Shown here: positions 14,373-22,183 of the stretch, in pieces
How positions within the stretch are numbered: position 1 is the first letter of the stretch
Layout of the letters: each line of letters starts with the position of its first letter
Origin: an uncultured Christensenella sp.
GTDB taxonomy: Bacteria > Bacillota > Clostridia > Christensenellales > Borkfalkiaceae
Direction: 5' to 3'
DNA length: 64,000 nt
Assembly: GCA_910579705.1 (NCBI GenBank)
Contig: CAJTUI010000003.1
Span: 62,001-126,000, forward strand
Translations under genes and position numbers: made by a program
The notes under the pieces: generated by a model
The model's input: only the letters and a program-made list of their open reading frames with translations
Databases searched by the model: none
What the model was told of the DNA's origin: nothing

Positions 14373-16048
14373 AGACTGGATAAAAGATGTACGGCGTACG
14401 CGCCGATAAACGCCAGCGCGGTCTGTACGACAAGACATTTCAACGTGAATTTTATCCCCGCTTCCTTGCAGGAGGCGGAAAGCGCGGAAACGCAGGCGGG
14501 ACAGAGCAGGATAAACGCGCACATCGCCATTGACGAGGCAAGCCCCAGCCCAGTGCCCGCAGGCATTAGCATAGCGACGGTCGCGGCCACGTTTTCCTTG
14601 GCGATAAACCCGCAAAGCGCGGCGTAGGCAAGCCGCCAGTCTGTTATCCCCGCGGGATAAAACACGGGCGCAATCAGTCGGCTTATCCGCGCGAGCATAC
14701 TCTCTTCGGGCGAAACGTACGCGAACGAAAACGAATAGTGCGACATAACCCAGCTTATAACGCAAAACACGGTTACTATCCCCGCCACCTTTATTATAAA
14801 CGCTTTGAGCTGAAAATACAACTTTTTACATACGGTTGTAAACTGCGGGATTACTATCGGCGTGACTTCCGAAAGCATCCCCTCCTTGCCGCCTTTTAAG
14901 CACAGCGAGATAAGAAGTGATGTGAGCACGCCAGCAAAGTAAATGCAGGTTATCGCGGGGAACGGGTTTGAAAACAGCGGCGAGAGAAATGTGAGAAACA
15001 CGGGCAGTTTCGCGCCGCAAGGAATGTACGGGAGCACAGCGATGGTGCGTTTCTGTGCGCCGCGGGTCGCGTAGCCGCGCGTTGTGAGTATCGCGGCGGC
15101 AGTACAGCCGAACCCCGAAACAAGCGAAAACGCCGCCCTGCCCGACAGGTTTACGCGTTCGAAAAGCCCGTCGGTTGCAAACGCGAGCGCGGAGGTTACG
15201 CCGCTTTCGTCGAGCAGCGTAAGGAAAAGATATAACACGGCGAGCTGGGGTATGAACGACAGCACGCCGCCCGCGCCGCCGAGAACGCCGTCTTTCAAAA
15301 GAGATATTACCGCCTCGTTGCTCATTTTCGAGCATACCGCGTCCGCAAGTTTTTCGCAGACCAGCGTTTCGGTGAGATTTTTCAAAAGCGCGCCCGGCAT
15401 AAGCGGGTGGAACGCGAGGAAAAACATAGCGGCAATCGCGGCGATAAAGAACGCGAGCGCGAAATACCTGTTATAAAACAGCTTGTCGGCCTTAGACAGC
15501 CCCTCGCGACCCGCAGAGTATACTTGCGAAAGAGTTAAATTTTCGCGCTTTATATTGAAATTTACGTCTTCCAGCCGCTTTTTAAGTTGCTTGGGCGTGC
15601 ATATGTATACGGGAACGCCCAGTTTTCTGGAAAGCAAATCGGCGTCCAGCCGACCGCCGCGGCGCTTCAGGCGGTCGTATTTCGTTATATACAAAACAAC
15701 GGGCTTGCCCGTTGAAATGAGCTTTTCGGTGAGGTTGAGCGAATTTTCAAGCGTAAGACAGTCCGCAACGTTTATTATAATGTCGGCGTTTTTCACCTCG
15801 TCCGCGGCGGAAACCTCTTCCATAGAATACGCCGAAAGCGCGTACAGCCCCGGCGCGTCCACGTACGTTACGCCGCCGACAGTCTTTTCCGACGGCGAAG
15901 TCGTAACTCCGTGGAAGTTGCCCGTGCGCAGGTTGCTTTTGGTAAGCGAGTTGAAAAGCGTGGTCTTGCCTGCGTTGGGATTGCCCGCGAGAACCACGCG
16001 TTTTGTTACCGCCGCGCTTAAATGCGCGCTCTTTAATCTCAGGCGCAC
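14369..16048 (-). CDS. feoB: Ferrous iron transporter FeoB (compact form)
   Basis: A 559-residue membrane GTPase importing Fe2+. I choose the GTG at 16048, which lies just behind GGTGGAG and overlaps the end of feoA; the frame is open further up only inside feoA. The G domain shows GNPNAGKT (22-29), the Thr-rich switch I (GVTTSPSEK), DAPG in place of the usual DLPG, and TKYD for NKxD. It is followed by the helical spacer and about eight membrane segments with the two FeoB gate-type blocks (GFGCTAAAI and the later IAKENVAAT segment). It is shorter than most FeoB (about 650-770), with reduced spacer and C-terminus. It is cotranscribed with feoA. Confidence 0.9.
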   Translation of the reverse strand: MRLRLKSAHLSAAVTKRVVLAGNPNAGKTTLFNSLTKSNLRTGNFHGVTTSPSEKTVGGVTYVDAPGLYALSAYSMEEVSAADEVKNADIIINVADCLTLENSLNLTEKLISTGKPVVLYITKYDRLKRRGGRLDADLLSRKLGVPVYICTPKQLKKRLEDVNFNIKRENLTLSQVYSAGREGLSKADKLFYNRYFALAFFIAAIAAMFFLAFHPLMPGALLKNLTETLVCEKLADAVCSKMSNEAVISLLKDGVLGGAGGVLSFIPQLAVLYLFLTLLDESGVTSALAFATDGLFERVNLSGRAAFSLVSGFGCTAAAILTTRGYATRGAQKRTIAVLPYIPCGAKLPVFLTFLSPLFSNPFPAITCIYFAGVLTSLLISLCLKGGKEGMLSEVTPIVIPQFTTVCKKLYFQLKAFIIKVAGIVTVFCVISWVMSHYSFSFAYVSPEESMLARISRLIAPVFYPAGITDWRLAYAALCGFIAKENVAATVAMLMPAGTGLGLASSMAMCAFILLCPACVSALSASCKEAGIKFTLKCLVVQTALAFIGAYAVHLLSSL

Positions 16049-16266
16049 GGCTCCACCTCTATCTGCTCCGCCAGCGATTTCCTCAGCCCCAGCCGAACGG
16101 CGCCGCAACCGATAAGCACGCTGCTTTTAAACAGCGAAAACGCAAGCGCCGTGACCTCTTTTCCGCAGGCCACGCCGAGCGAGTTCAGCCTTACCGCCGC
16201 GTTACCCGTCACATTTATCTTAACTATGCGCGCGCTCTCGCCCGCCTTTAAATTATAAACGCTCAT
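16039..16266 (-). CDS. feoA: FeoA-type SH3-like domain protein
   Basis: A 75-residue FeoA protein, the cytosolic accessory factor of FeoB. The pattern LKAGESARIVKINVTGNAAVRLNSLGV, then a basic GCGAVRLGLRKSLAEQIEVE end, is typical. It overlaps feoB by 10 bp. The start codon lies inside a 12-bp hairpin (16257-16286) and only a weak AGG stands where the ribosome binding site should be, so initiation may be controlled by folding. Confidence 0.88.
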   Translation of the reverse strand: MSVYNLKAGESARIVKINVTGNAAVRLNSLGVACGKEVTALAFSLFKSSVLIGCGAVRLGLRKSLAEQIEVEPCA

Positions 16267-16286
16267 AGAATAACCTATGAGCGTTT
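16257..16286 (-). terminator. Hairpin between ileS and feoA that includes the feoA start codon
   Basis: The 12-bp stem AAACGCTCATAG / CTATGAGCGTTT has a 6-nt loop. Read on the minus strand it follows ileS by 17 nt and ends in TTTATAAT, so it can act as an intrinsic terminator, while its distal arm contains the feoA ATG (16264-16266). Confidence 0.6.
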
Positions 16287-16303
16287 TATACGATTAATGA
16301 GTA

Positions 16304-19300
16304 TTACTTTCTGACAAGCGTGACGACGACGCGTTCGCCGTTGATGTTCTGCTCCTTGGTATAGCCCTCGGCGGCGCCCTCGGTTATGCTCTCCGCGAGA
16401 ACGTCCTTCGCTATCCCGCCGCCCAGAAGCACGCCGCGCGCACGGCCCTCCGCGCTGAAATATACGTCTATCCTGTCGGTAACTTCAAACCCCGCGTCCT
16501 TACGCATATTCTGTATCTTGGAAACAAGCTCGCGCGCGATACCCTCGTCAATGAGCGCGTCGGTAAGGCGCGTATCCAGCGCGACGGTAATCCCGCCGTC
16601 CTCTGCGGCGATAAAGCCGTTTGCGCTTTCGGTAAACACCTGCAAGTCTTCGAGTTTTAAAATTACGCCCTCGCCCGCGATTTCGTACGTTCCGCCGCCC
16701 TTGACCGCGTTTACGACCTCTTTCGCGTTACAGCCGTTTAAGAACGCGGTAATCGCGCCCAGTTTTTTACCGTACTTGGGGCCGAGCGTTTTGAGCTGGG
16801 GTTTGAGCTTATAGCTGACGTACTTTTCCGCGTCGTCCGCGAAACGGAAGGATTTGACGTTCAGCTCGTCAAGAACTATCGCCCGCTCCTCCTCGGAAAG
16901 ATTTACGGGTTTATTTGACACGACCACCATTTCCGCAAGCGGCTGGCGGTTTTTGAGGTTGCCCGAATTTCTTGCCGCCCTGCCGAGAACGACTATATCC
17001 AGAACCTTTTCCATTCCCTCTTCGAGAGTTTTGTCTATATACTTTGTTTCAACCGCGGGGAACGGACAGAGATGAACGCTTGCGGGCGCGCCCTTAAAGA
17101 ACGCGGGCACAAGGTTCTGATACATCATTTCGGAAATAAACGGCGTGTACGGCGCGGTAAGCTTGGCAAGCGTGACAAGCACCGTATACAGCGTGGTATA
17201 GGCCGCGGCCTTGTCCTCGGTCATATCCGCGCCCCAGTAACGCTCCCGCCCGCGGCGCACGTACCAGTTTGAAAGAACGTCCGCAAAGTCCTGCAATGCG
17301 CGCGCGCTTTCGAATATCTCGTATCTTTCAAGGCTCTCGTCCACAAGCTTGACAAGCGAATTGAGCTTTGAAAGTATCCACTTATCCATAACGGACAGCC
17401 TGCACTTACCGAGGCTGTACTCCGCGGGATTATACTTATCGATACCCGCATACAGCACGAAGAACGCGTACGTGTTCCACAGCGTGCCTATATACTTGCG
17501 CTGTGCCTCCGAAACGGTTTCTTCGGAAAACCGCGAGGGCAGCCACGGTGCCGACGAGGTATAGAAATACCAGCGCACCGCGTCCGCGCCCTGTTTGTCG
17601 AGCACGCTCCACGGGTCGACAACGTTGCCCTTGTGCTTGGACATCTTTATTCCGTTCTTGTCGTTGACGTGGCCCAGAACTATACAGTTCTTAAACGGCG
17701 CCTTGCCGAAAAGTATGGTGTTGATTACAAGCAGGGTATAGAACCAGCCGCGCGTCTGGTCCACCGCCTCGGATATGAAGTCGGCGGGGAAAGTCTTTTC
17801 GAAAACCTGCTTGTTTTCGAACGGGTAATGATACTGCGCGAACGGCATAGAGCCCGAGTCGAACCAGCAGTCAATAACTTCGGGAGTGCGTTTCATACTG
17901 CCGCCGCACTTGCCGCACTTGCAGGTCAGGTTGTCGAGATAGGGGCGGTGAAGTTCTATATCGCCCTTGACGCCGCACTTTTCTTTGAGTTCAGCTTTGG
18001 AGCCTATGACCTCGATTTCGCCGCAGTCGGGACATACCCAGACGGGCAAGGGAGTGCCCCAGTATCTGTCCCTCGAAAGCCCCCAGTCGATAACGTTTTC
18101 GAGGAAATTGCCCATTCTGCCGTCTTTAATGGTTTCGGGCATCCAGTTTACGGAGCGGTTGGCGGCGATTATCTCGTCCTTGACCTTGGTTACCTCTATA
18201 AACCAGCTCGATTTCGCGTAATACAACAGCGGCGTGTCGCAACGCCAGCAGTGCGGATAATCGTGCTCGAACGGTATGGTTTTAAACAACAGCTGTTTTT
18301 CGGTAAGCATTTCGAGAATGCGTTTATCGGCTTTTTTCGCAAACACGCCGTCAAGCTCTTCAAAGCGTTTGTCGAAACAGCCGCGCTCGTCCACAAGCTG
18401 TACGACGGGCAGGCCGTAACGCTTACCGACCTTGTAGTCGTCGTCGCCGAACGCGGGCGCGATATGGACTACGCCGGTGCCGTCGGACATAGTGACGTAG
18501 CCGTCGCATACTACGAAGTGCGCTTTGGGTATCGCGTTTGCGGGCGATATGCGCTTTATCTCCGCGGAGGTCTGCGCAAACAACGGCTCGTATTCCAGCC
18601 CTTCCCAGTCCCTGCCCTTTTTGGAGCAGACAACTTTATATTCCTCGAAATACTTGGAAACGAGCGCCTCGGCGAGAATGTAATTTTCTCCGTCGGACTC
18701 AATCTCCACGTATGTTTCGTCGGGATTCATACACAGCGCAACGTTGGAAGGCAGGGTCCAGGGCGTGGTCGTCCAGGCAAGGATATAGCGGCGTTCGCCG
18801 TTTCTGACCTTGAACCGCGCGACCGCTGAGTTCTCCTTAACGTTTTTATAGCCCTGCGCAACCTCGTGCGAGGACAGCGCCGTGCCGCAACGCGGGCAAT
18901 ACGGAACGATTTTATGGCCCTTGTACAACAGGCCTTTCTCGTGCATACGTTTAAGCGCCCACCACTCGGACTCGATATAATTATCGTCGTAAGTGACGTA
19001 AGGGTTGTCCATATCCACCCAGTAGCCAACCCTGTCGGACATCTTTTCCCACTCGCTCTTATATTTCCATACGGACTGCTTGCACTGCTTTATAAACGGC
19101 TCTATTCCGTAGCCCTCTATCTGCTGTTTACCGTCCAGCCCGAGCGATTTTTCCACTTCCAGCTCTACTGGCAGACCGTGCGTATCCCAGCCCGCTTTCC
19201 TTAAAACGTGGCCGCCTTTCATTGTCTTGTAGCGCGGTATGATATCCTTCATAACGCGCGTTAAAATATGGCCTATATGCGGCTTGCCGTTGGCCGTGGG

Positions 19301-19441
19301 CGGCCCGTCATAAAACGAGAACTCTTCCCCGCCCTCGCGTTCTGAAACGCTCTGCTCGAAAATCTTATTGTCTTTCCAGAATTTAATTACTTCCTTTTCC
19401 CTTTCCACAAAGTTGAGGGAAGTGTCCACTTTCTTATACAT
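16304..19441 (-). CDS. ileS: Isoleucyl-tRNA synthetase
   Basis: A 1,045-residue class I synthetase charging tRNA-Ile. HIGH is PHIGHI (54-59) and KMSKS is KMSKH (about 600). The editing domain lies between (CP1). Four Cys pairs (CPRCG, CWRCD, CPDCG, CKCGKCG) suggest bound zinc, and the C-terminal anticodon-binding and extension domains are long. Length and motifs fit the type 2, eukaryote-like IleS, the form linked with mupirocin tolerance elsewhere; resistance here is inference. The start has CGGAG 7 nt upstream. There is no T-box leader: only 51 nt separate it from tsaD. Confidence 0.95.
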   Translation of the reverse strand: MYKKVDTSLNFVEREKEVIKFWKDNKIFEQSVSEREGGEEFSFYDGPPTANGKPHIGHILTRVMKDIIPRYKTMKGGHVLRKAGWDTHGLPVELEVEKSLGLDGKQQIEGYGIEPFIKQCKQSVWKYKSEWEKMSDRVGYWVDMDNPYVTYDDNYIESEWWALKRMHEKGLLYKGHKIVPYCPRCGTALSSHEVAQGYKNVKENSAVARFKVRNGERRYILAWTTTPWTLPSNVALCMNPDETYVEIESDGENYILAEALVSKYFEEYKVVCSKKGRDWEGLEYEPLFAQTSAEIKRISPANAIPKAHFVVCDGYVTMSDGTGVVHIAPAFGDDDYKVGKRYGLPVVQLVDERGCFDKRFEELDGVFAKKADKRILEMLTEKQLLFKTIPFEHDYPHCWRCDTPLLYYAKSSWFIEVTKVKDEIIAANRSVNWMPETIKDGRMGNFLENVIDWGLSRDRYWGTPLPVWVCPDCGEIEVIGSKAELKEKCGVKGDIELHRPYLDNLTCKCGKCGGSMKRTPEVIDCWFDSGSMPFAQYHYPFENKQVFEKTFPADFISEAVDQTRGWFYTLLVINTILFGKAPFKNCIVLGHVNDKNGIKMSKHKGNVVDPWSVLDKQGADAVRWYFYTSSAPWLPSRFSEETVSEAQRKYIGTLWNTYAFFVLYAGIDKYNPAEYSLGKCRLSVMDKWILSKLNSLVKLVDESLERYEIFESARALQDFADVLSNWYVRRGRERYWGADMTEDKAAAYTTLYTVLVTLAKLTAPYTPFISEMMYQNLVPAFFKGAPASVHLCPFPAVETKYIDKTLEEGMEKVLDIVVLGRAARNSGNLKNRQPLAEMVVVSNKPVNLSEEERAIVLDELNVKSFRFADDAEKYVSYKLKPQLKTLGPKYGKKLGAITAFLNGCNAKEVVNAVKGGGTYEIAGEGVILKLEDLQVFTESANGFIAAEDGGITVALDTRLTDALIDEGIARELVSKIQNMRKDAGFEVTDRIDVYFSAEGRARGVLLGGGIAKDVLAESITEGAAEGYTKEQNINGERVVVTLVRK

Positions 19442-19492
19442 AAAAGCTCCGTAAATTAAAAGTTTTTAATATGCGTTTACCCGCCTTGCGGA

Positions 19493-20524
19493 TTAAACCA
19501 GCGGGATATGCGCGGCGGCATTGAGGTCAAGCCCCGCAAAATTGCGCTGTTCGTACTGTACAAGCCCTTCGGCGGCAATCATAGCCGCGTTGTCCGTGCA
19601 ATAAATCTTTTCGGGCAAAACAAGCCTCAACCCCGCGCGGCGGCATTCGTCCGTAAGCGAAGACCTTAAATAGGCGTTCGCAACCACTCCTCCGCCCGCC
19701 GTAACCGTGTCCACGCCAAGTTTAACGGCGCTTTCAACGGTCTTTTTGACCAGCGGGTCTATCGCGGCGCGCTGGAACGAGGCCGCAACGTCCGCGGCGT
19801 TAAGCTGTGCGCCCTTCTGGCTTATGTTGTGACAGTAGTTTATGACAGAGGTTTTAAGCCCGCTGTAAGAAAACTGCATTTTCGCGCTGTTTTTGACTAG
19901 CGCGGACGGGAACGCAATTTCCGCCCTGCCCCGCTCCGCAAGCCTCTGCACGTTCGGCCCGCCCGGATACGGCAAGCCGAGAACGCGCGCAACCTTGTCG
20001 AAAGCCTCGCCCGCGGCGTCGTCCGACGTGGCGCCGAGCACCTCGAACTGGGTATACGATTTTGTATGAAGAACGGCCGTGTGCCCGCCGCTTGCCAGAA
20101 GCGTTACGTACGGCGGCCGCAACTGCCCGTCCGTGAGATATGCGGCCGCAAGGTGGCCGCGGATATGGTTTACCGCCAACAGCGGAACGTTTAGAGAGTA
20201 TGCAAGCGCTTTCGCGAACGACAGCCCGACAAGCAGCGCGCCCAAAAGTCCCGCGCCGTAGGTAACCGCCACCGCGTCGATATTACGATATTCCAGCCCC
20301 GCGTCCGCAAGCGCTTTGGCCGCGGCCTCGTCCACAAAGTCGGTATGGGCGCGGGAGGCTATTTCGGGAACCACCCCGCCGTACTTAGCCTGCTCGGGCG
20401 CGGACGAGAAGATTACGCTTGACAAAAGCGTTCTGCCGCGTATTACCGCCGCCGCGGTTTCGTCGCAACTCGACTCTATGCCGAGGATTACGGGATTCTC
20501 TTTTAATTTAAAATTGCCGTACAT
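19493..20524 (-). CDS. tsaD: tRNA N6-adenosine threonylcarbamoyltransferase TsaD
   Basis: A 343-residue ASKHA-fold enzyme that, with TsaB and TsaE, transfers the threonylcarbamoyl group to A37 of ANN-reading tRNAs. It starts with ILGIESSCDETAAA, then KYGGVVPEIASRAH, the metal-binding NHIRGH near residue 118, ASGGHT near 146, and GGGVVANAYLR near 278. tsaB and tsaE are not in the window. No ribosome binding site stands directly before the ATG; instead a hairpin with a G-rich loop (20529-20550) lies 4 nt or more upstream, so expression may depend on readthrough from the gene at 20558. Confidence 0.94.
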   Translation of the reverse strand: MYGNFKLKENPVILGIESSCDETAAAVIRGRTLLSSVIFSSAPEQAKYGGVVPEIASRAHTDFVDEAAAKALADAGLEYRNIDAVAVTYGAGLLGALLVGLSFAKALAYSLNVPLLAVNHIRGHLAAAYLTDGQLRPPYVTLLASGGHTAVLHTKSYTQFEVLGATSDDAAGEAFDKVARVLGLPYPGGPNVQRLAERGRAEIAFPSALVKNSAKMQFSYSGLKTSVINYCHNISQKGAQLNAADVAASFQRAAIDPLVKKTVESAVKLGVDTVTAGGGVVANAYLRSSLTDECRRAGLRLVLPEKIYCTDNAAMIAAEGLVQYEQRNFAGLDLNAAAHIPLV

Positions 20525-20528
20525 AATT

Positions 20529-20550
20529 CAAAAACGGCGGACTCCCCGCC
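20529..20550 (-). terminator. Terminator-like hairpin just before tsaD
   Basis: On the minus strand GGCGG, loop GGAGT and CCGCC are followed by GTTTTTG, 10 nt before the tsaD ATG. The stem is short but GC-only. It may attenuate tsaD relative to the upstream genes. Confidence 0.45.
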
Positions 20551-20557
20551 GCTTAAT

Positions 20558-21001
20558 TTATACTTTACCGGTATACACGTCGTTAAACCCGCCGTCGTTT
20601 TCGACGGGGATTGTGAGCTGTTCGTTATCGTCCCGAGGCACGGGCTGTGCGGGCGGCAAAGGCTTTTCTTCCTCTTTTACGTATAGTTTCAATAAAGCTT
20701 TAAGCTCTTCGCCGAGCGCCGCGACCGGCTGGACTTTGCGCTGGGGATAAACGCAGTCCTCGGCCATAAGTTTAAGCGCAAACATAGCTTTGCTGAGTTC
20801 TTCGAGCGCGCGCTTTGCATACCCGCTCTCCTCGCTTTCTTCGCACAGACCGACCTCGTTGGTAAGCCGCCCCGCCTCGATAGCGCGGTCCAAAAGCATA
20901 GTAGCAAGAACTTCCTTTTCGCGGAAATATTTAGCCGAACGGTAAAGCGACAAAACGGCTTTGACCAGTTCGCAACCCGCGGTGTTAATATCGAGTGCCA
21001 T
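20558..21001 (-). CDS. Conserved-looking helical protein of unknown function
   Basis: A 147-residue protein with no family I can name. Residues 1-105 predict amphipathic helices resembling a small helical bundle (ELVKAVLSLYRSAKYFREKE, then LTNEVGLCEESEESGYAK). The last 40 residues are proline-rich and acidic and look disordered. CGGAG precedes the ATG by 8 nt. It lies 30 nt downstream of prfB on the same strand and 33 nt before tsaD, so it probably belongs to a prfB transcript. Confidence 0.6.
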   Translation of the reverse strand: MALDINTAGCELVKAVLSLYRSAKYFREKEVLATMLLDRAIEAGRLTNEVGLCEESEESGYAKRALEELSKAMFALKLMAEDCVYPQRKVQPVAALGEELKALLKLYVKEEEKPLPPAQPVPRDDNEQLTIPVENDGGFNDVYTGKV

Positions 21002-21031
21002 AATAAAACTCCGTCCGCGCCGAATTGCGCG

Positions 21032-22132
21032 TTAAATGGTTTTCTTTAAATAGTCTATTATAAATCCCTGAATATCGCCGTCCATAACCGCCTGCACGTT
21101 GGTGTTTTCGTAGCCCGTACGGTGGTCCTTGACGAGCGTGTAAGGACAAAATACGTAGGAACGTATCTGGCTGCCCCACTCGATTTTTTTGATTTCGCCT
21201 TTAAGCTCGGCGTCGGCCGCCTCGCGGTCGGCAATCTGTCTTTCTATGAGTTTGGCCCGAAGATACTGGAAAGCCATTTCCTTGTTTTGGAGCTGACTGC
21301 GCTCGTTCTGGCAGGTTACCACAATGCCCGTGGGGTAATGCGTAATCCTTATCGCGGTTTCGGTCTTGTTGACTTTCTGTCCGCCCGCGCCCGACGAGCG
21401 GTAAACGTCTATTCTTATATCCTCGTCCTTTATTTCGACCTCGTTGTCGTCGTCTACCTCGGGCATAACTTCAAGCGACGCAAAAGATGTGTGGCGGCGT
21501 TTGTTGGAGTCGAAAGGAGAAATGCGCACAAGCCTGTGCACGCCCTTTTCCGCTTTCAGAAAGCCGTAGGCGTTTTCGCCCTCTACCCTGAAAGACACGC
21601 TTTTAAGCCCCGCCTCGTCCCCGTCCTCAAAGTCGAGTTCGGTTACCTTGAACCCCGACCGCTCGCAATACCGCGTATACATTCTGTAAAGCATCTGCGT
21701 CCAGTCGCAAGCCTCCGTTCCGCCCGCGCCTGCGTGGAGGTTCAAAATAGCGTTGTTGCCGTCGTAATTGCCGCGGAGCAAAGCGCGTATACGCATTTGC
21801 TCTATGTCGTCCTCGGCGGCGGCTATCATATTTTCAAGCTCGGGAATAAGACTTTCGTCGTCCGCCTCCTCGATAAGGTCGATAAACGCAAAAGCGTCCG
21901 CAAGCGCGGTCGCGCCCTTTTCGTAGGAGTTTATCTTATTTTCAACCGCGGCTATCTCCCTGCCCACGCGCTTGGATTTCTCCAGATCCTGCCACACGGA
22001 AGGGTCTTCCTGCTCCTTTTTGAGCGCGGCAAGCTTTTCGCCCAAATTGTCTATATCGAGGGCGTATTTCGCCTCCGAAAGAGTATCCGATAAAGTTTTT
22101 AATCTTAATCTGTAATCGTCTGCCTTAAACAT
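21032..22132 (-). CDS. prfB: Peptide chain release factor 2
   Basis: A 366-residue class I release factor reading UGA and UAA. The RF2 recognition tripeptide SPF is in RISPFDS (about residues 203-205) and the peptidyl-hydrolysis GGQ is in GAGGQKVNKTE (about 248-252). The gene is one continuous frame from ATG to stop; the programmed +1 frameshift near codon 25 used for autoregulation in many bacteria is absent. GGAAGG lies 5 nt before the start. It follows secA by 51 nt, an arrangement common in Firmicutes. Confidence 0.95.
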   Translation of the reverse strand: MFKADDYRLRLKTLSDTLSEAKYALDIDNLGEKLAALKKEQEDPSVWQDLEKSKRVGREIAAVENKINSYEKGATALADAFAFIDLIEEADDESLIPELENMIAAAEDDIEQMRIRALLRGNYDGNNAILNLHAGAGGTEACDWTQMLYRMYTRYCERSGFKVTELDFEDGDEAGLKSVSFRVEGENAYGFLKAEKGVHRLVRISPFDSNKRRHTSFASLEVMPEVDDDNEVEIKDEDIRIDVYRSSGAGGQKVNKTETAIRITHYPTGIVVTCQNERSQLQNKEMAFQYLRAKLIERQIADREAADAELKGEIKKIEWGSQIRSYVFCPYTLVKDHRTGYENTNVQAVMDGDIQGFIIDYLKKTI

Positions 22133-22183
22133 AAACCTTCCGTTTTTAGAATATATGGGGTGACAGTCACGCCGCCGCCTTAA

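Noticed and set aside
14373-14765. 390-bp upstream extension of the RluA-type gene
   Set aside because: It lies entirely inside feoB in another frame, is Arg-rich and has no homology to pseudouridine synthases.
19442-19492. T-box leader for ileS
   Set aside because: Only 51 nt separate ileS from tsaD on the downstream side, and the upstream start has no specifier loop or T-box sequence.
22040-22132. Programmed frameshift in prfB
   Set aside because: The reading frame is continuous from the ATG; no in-frame UGA slippery site occurs near codon 25.
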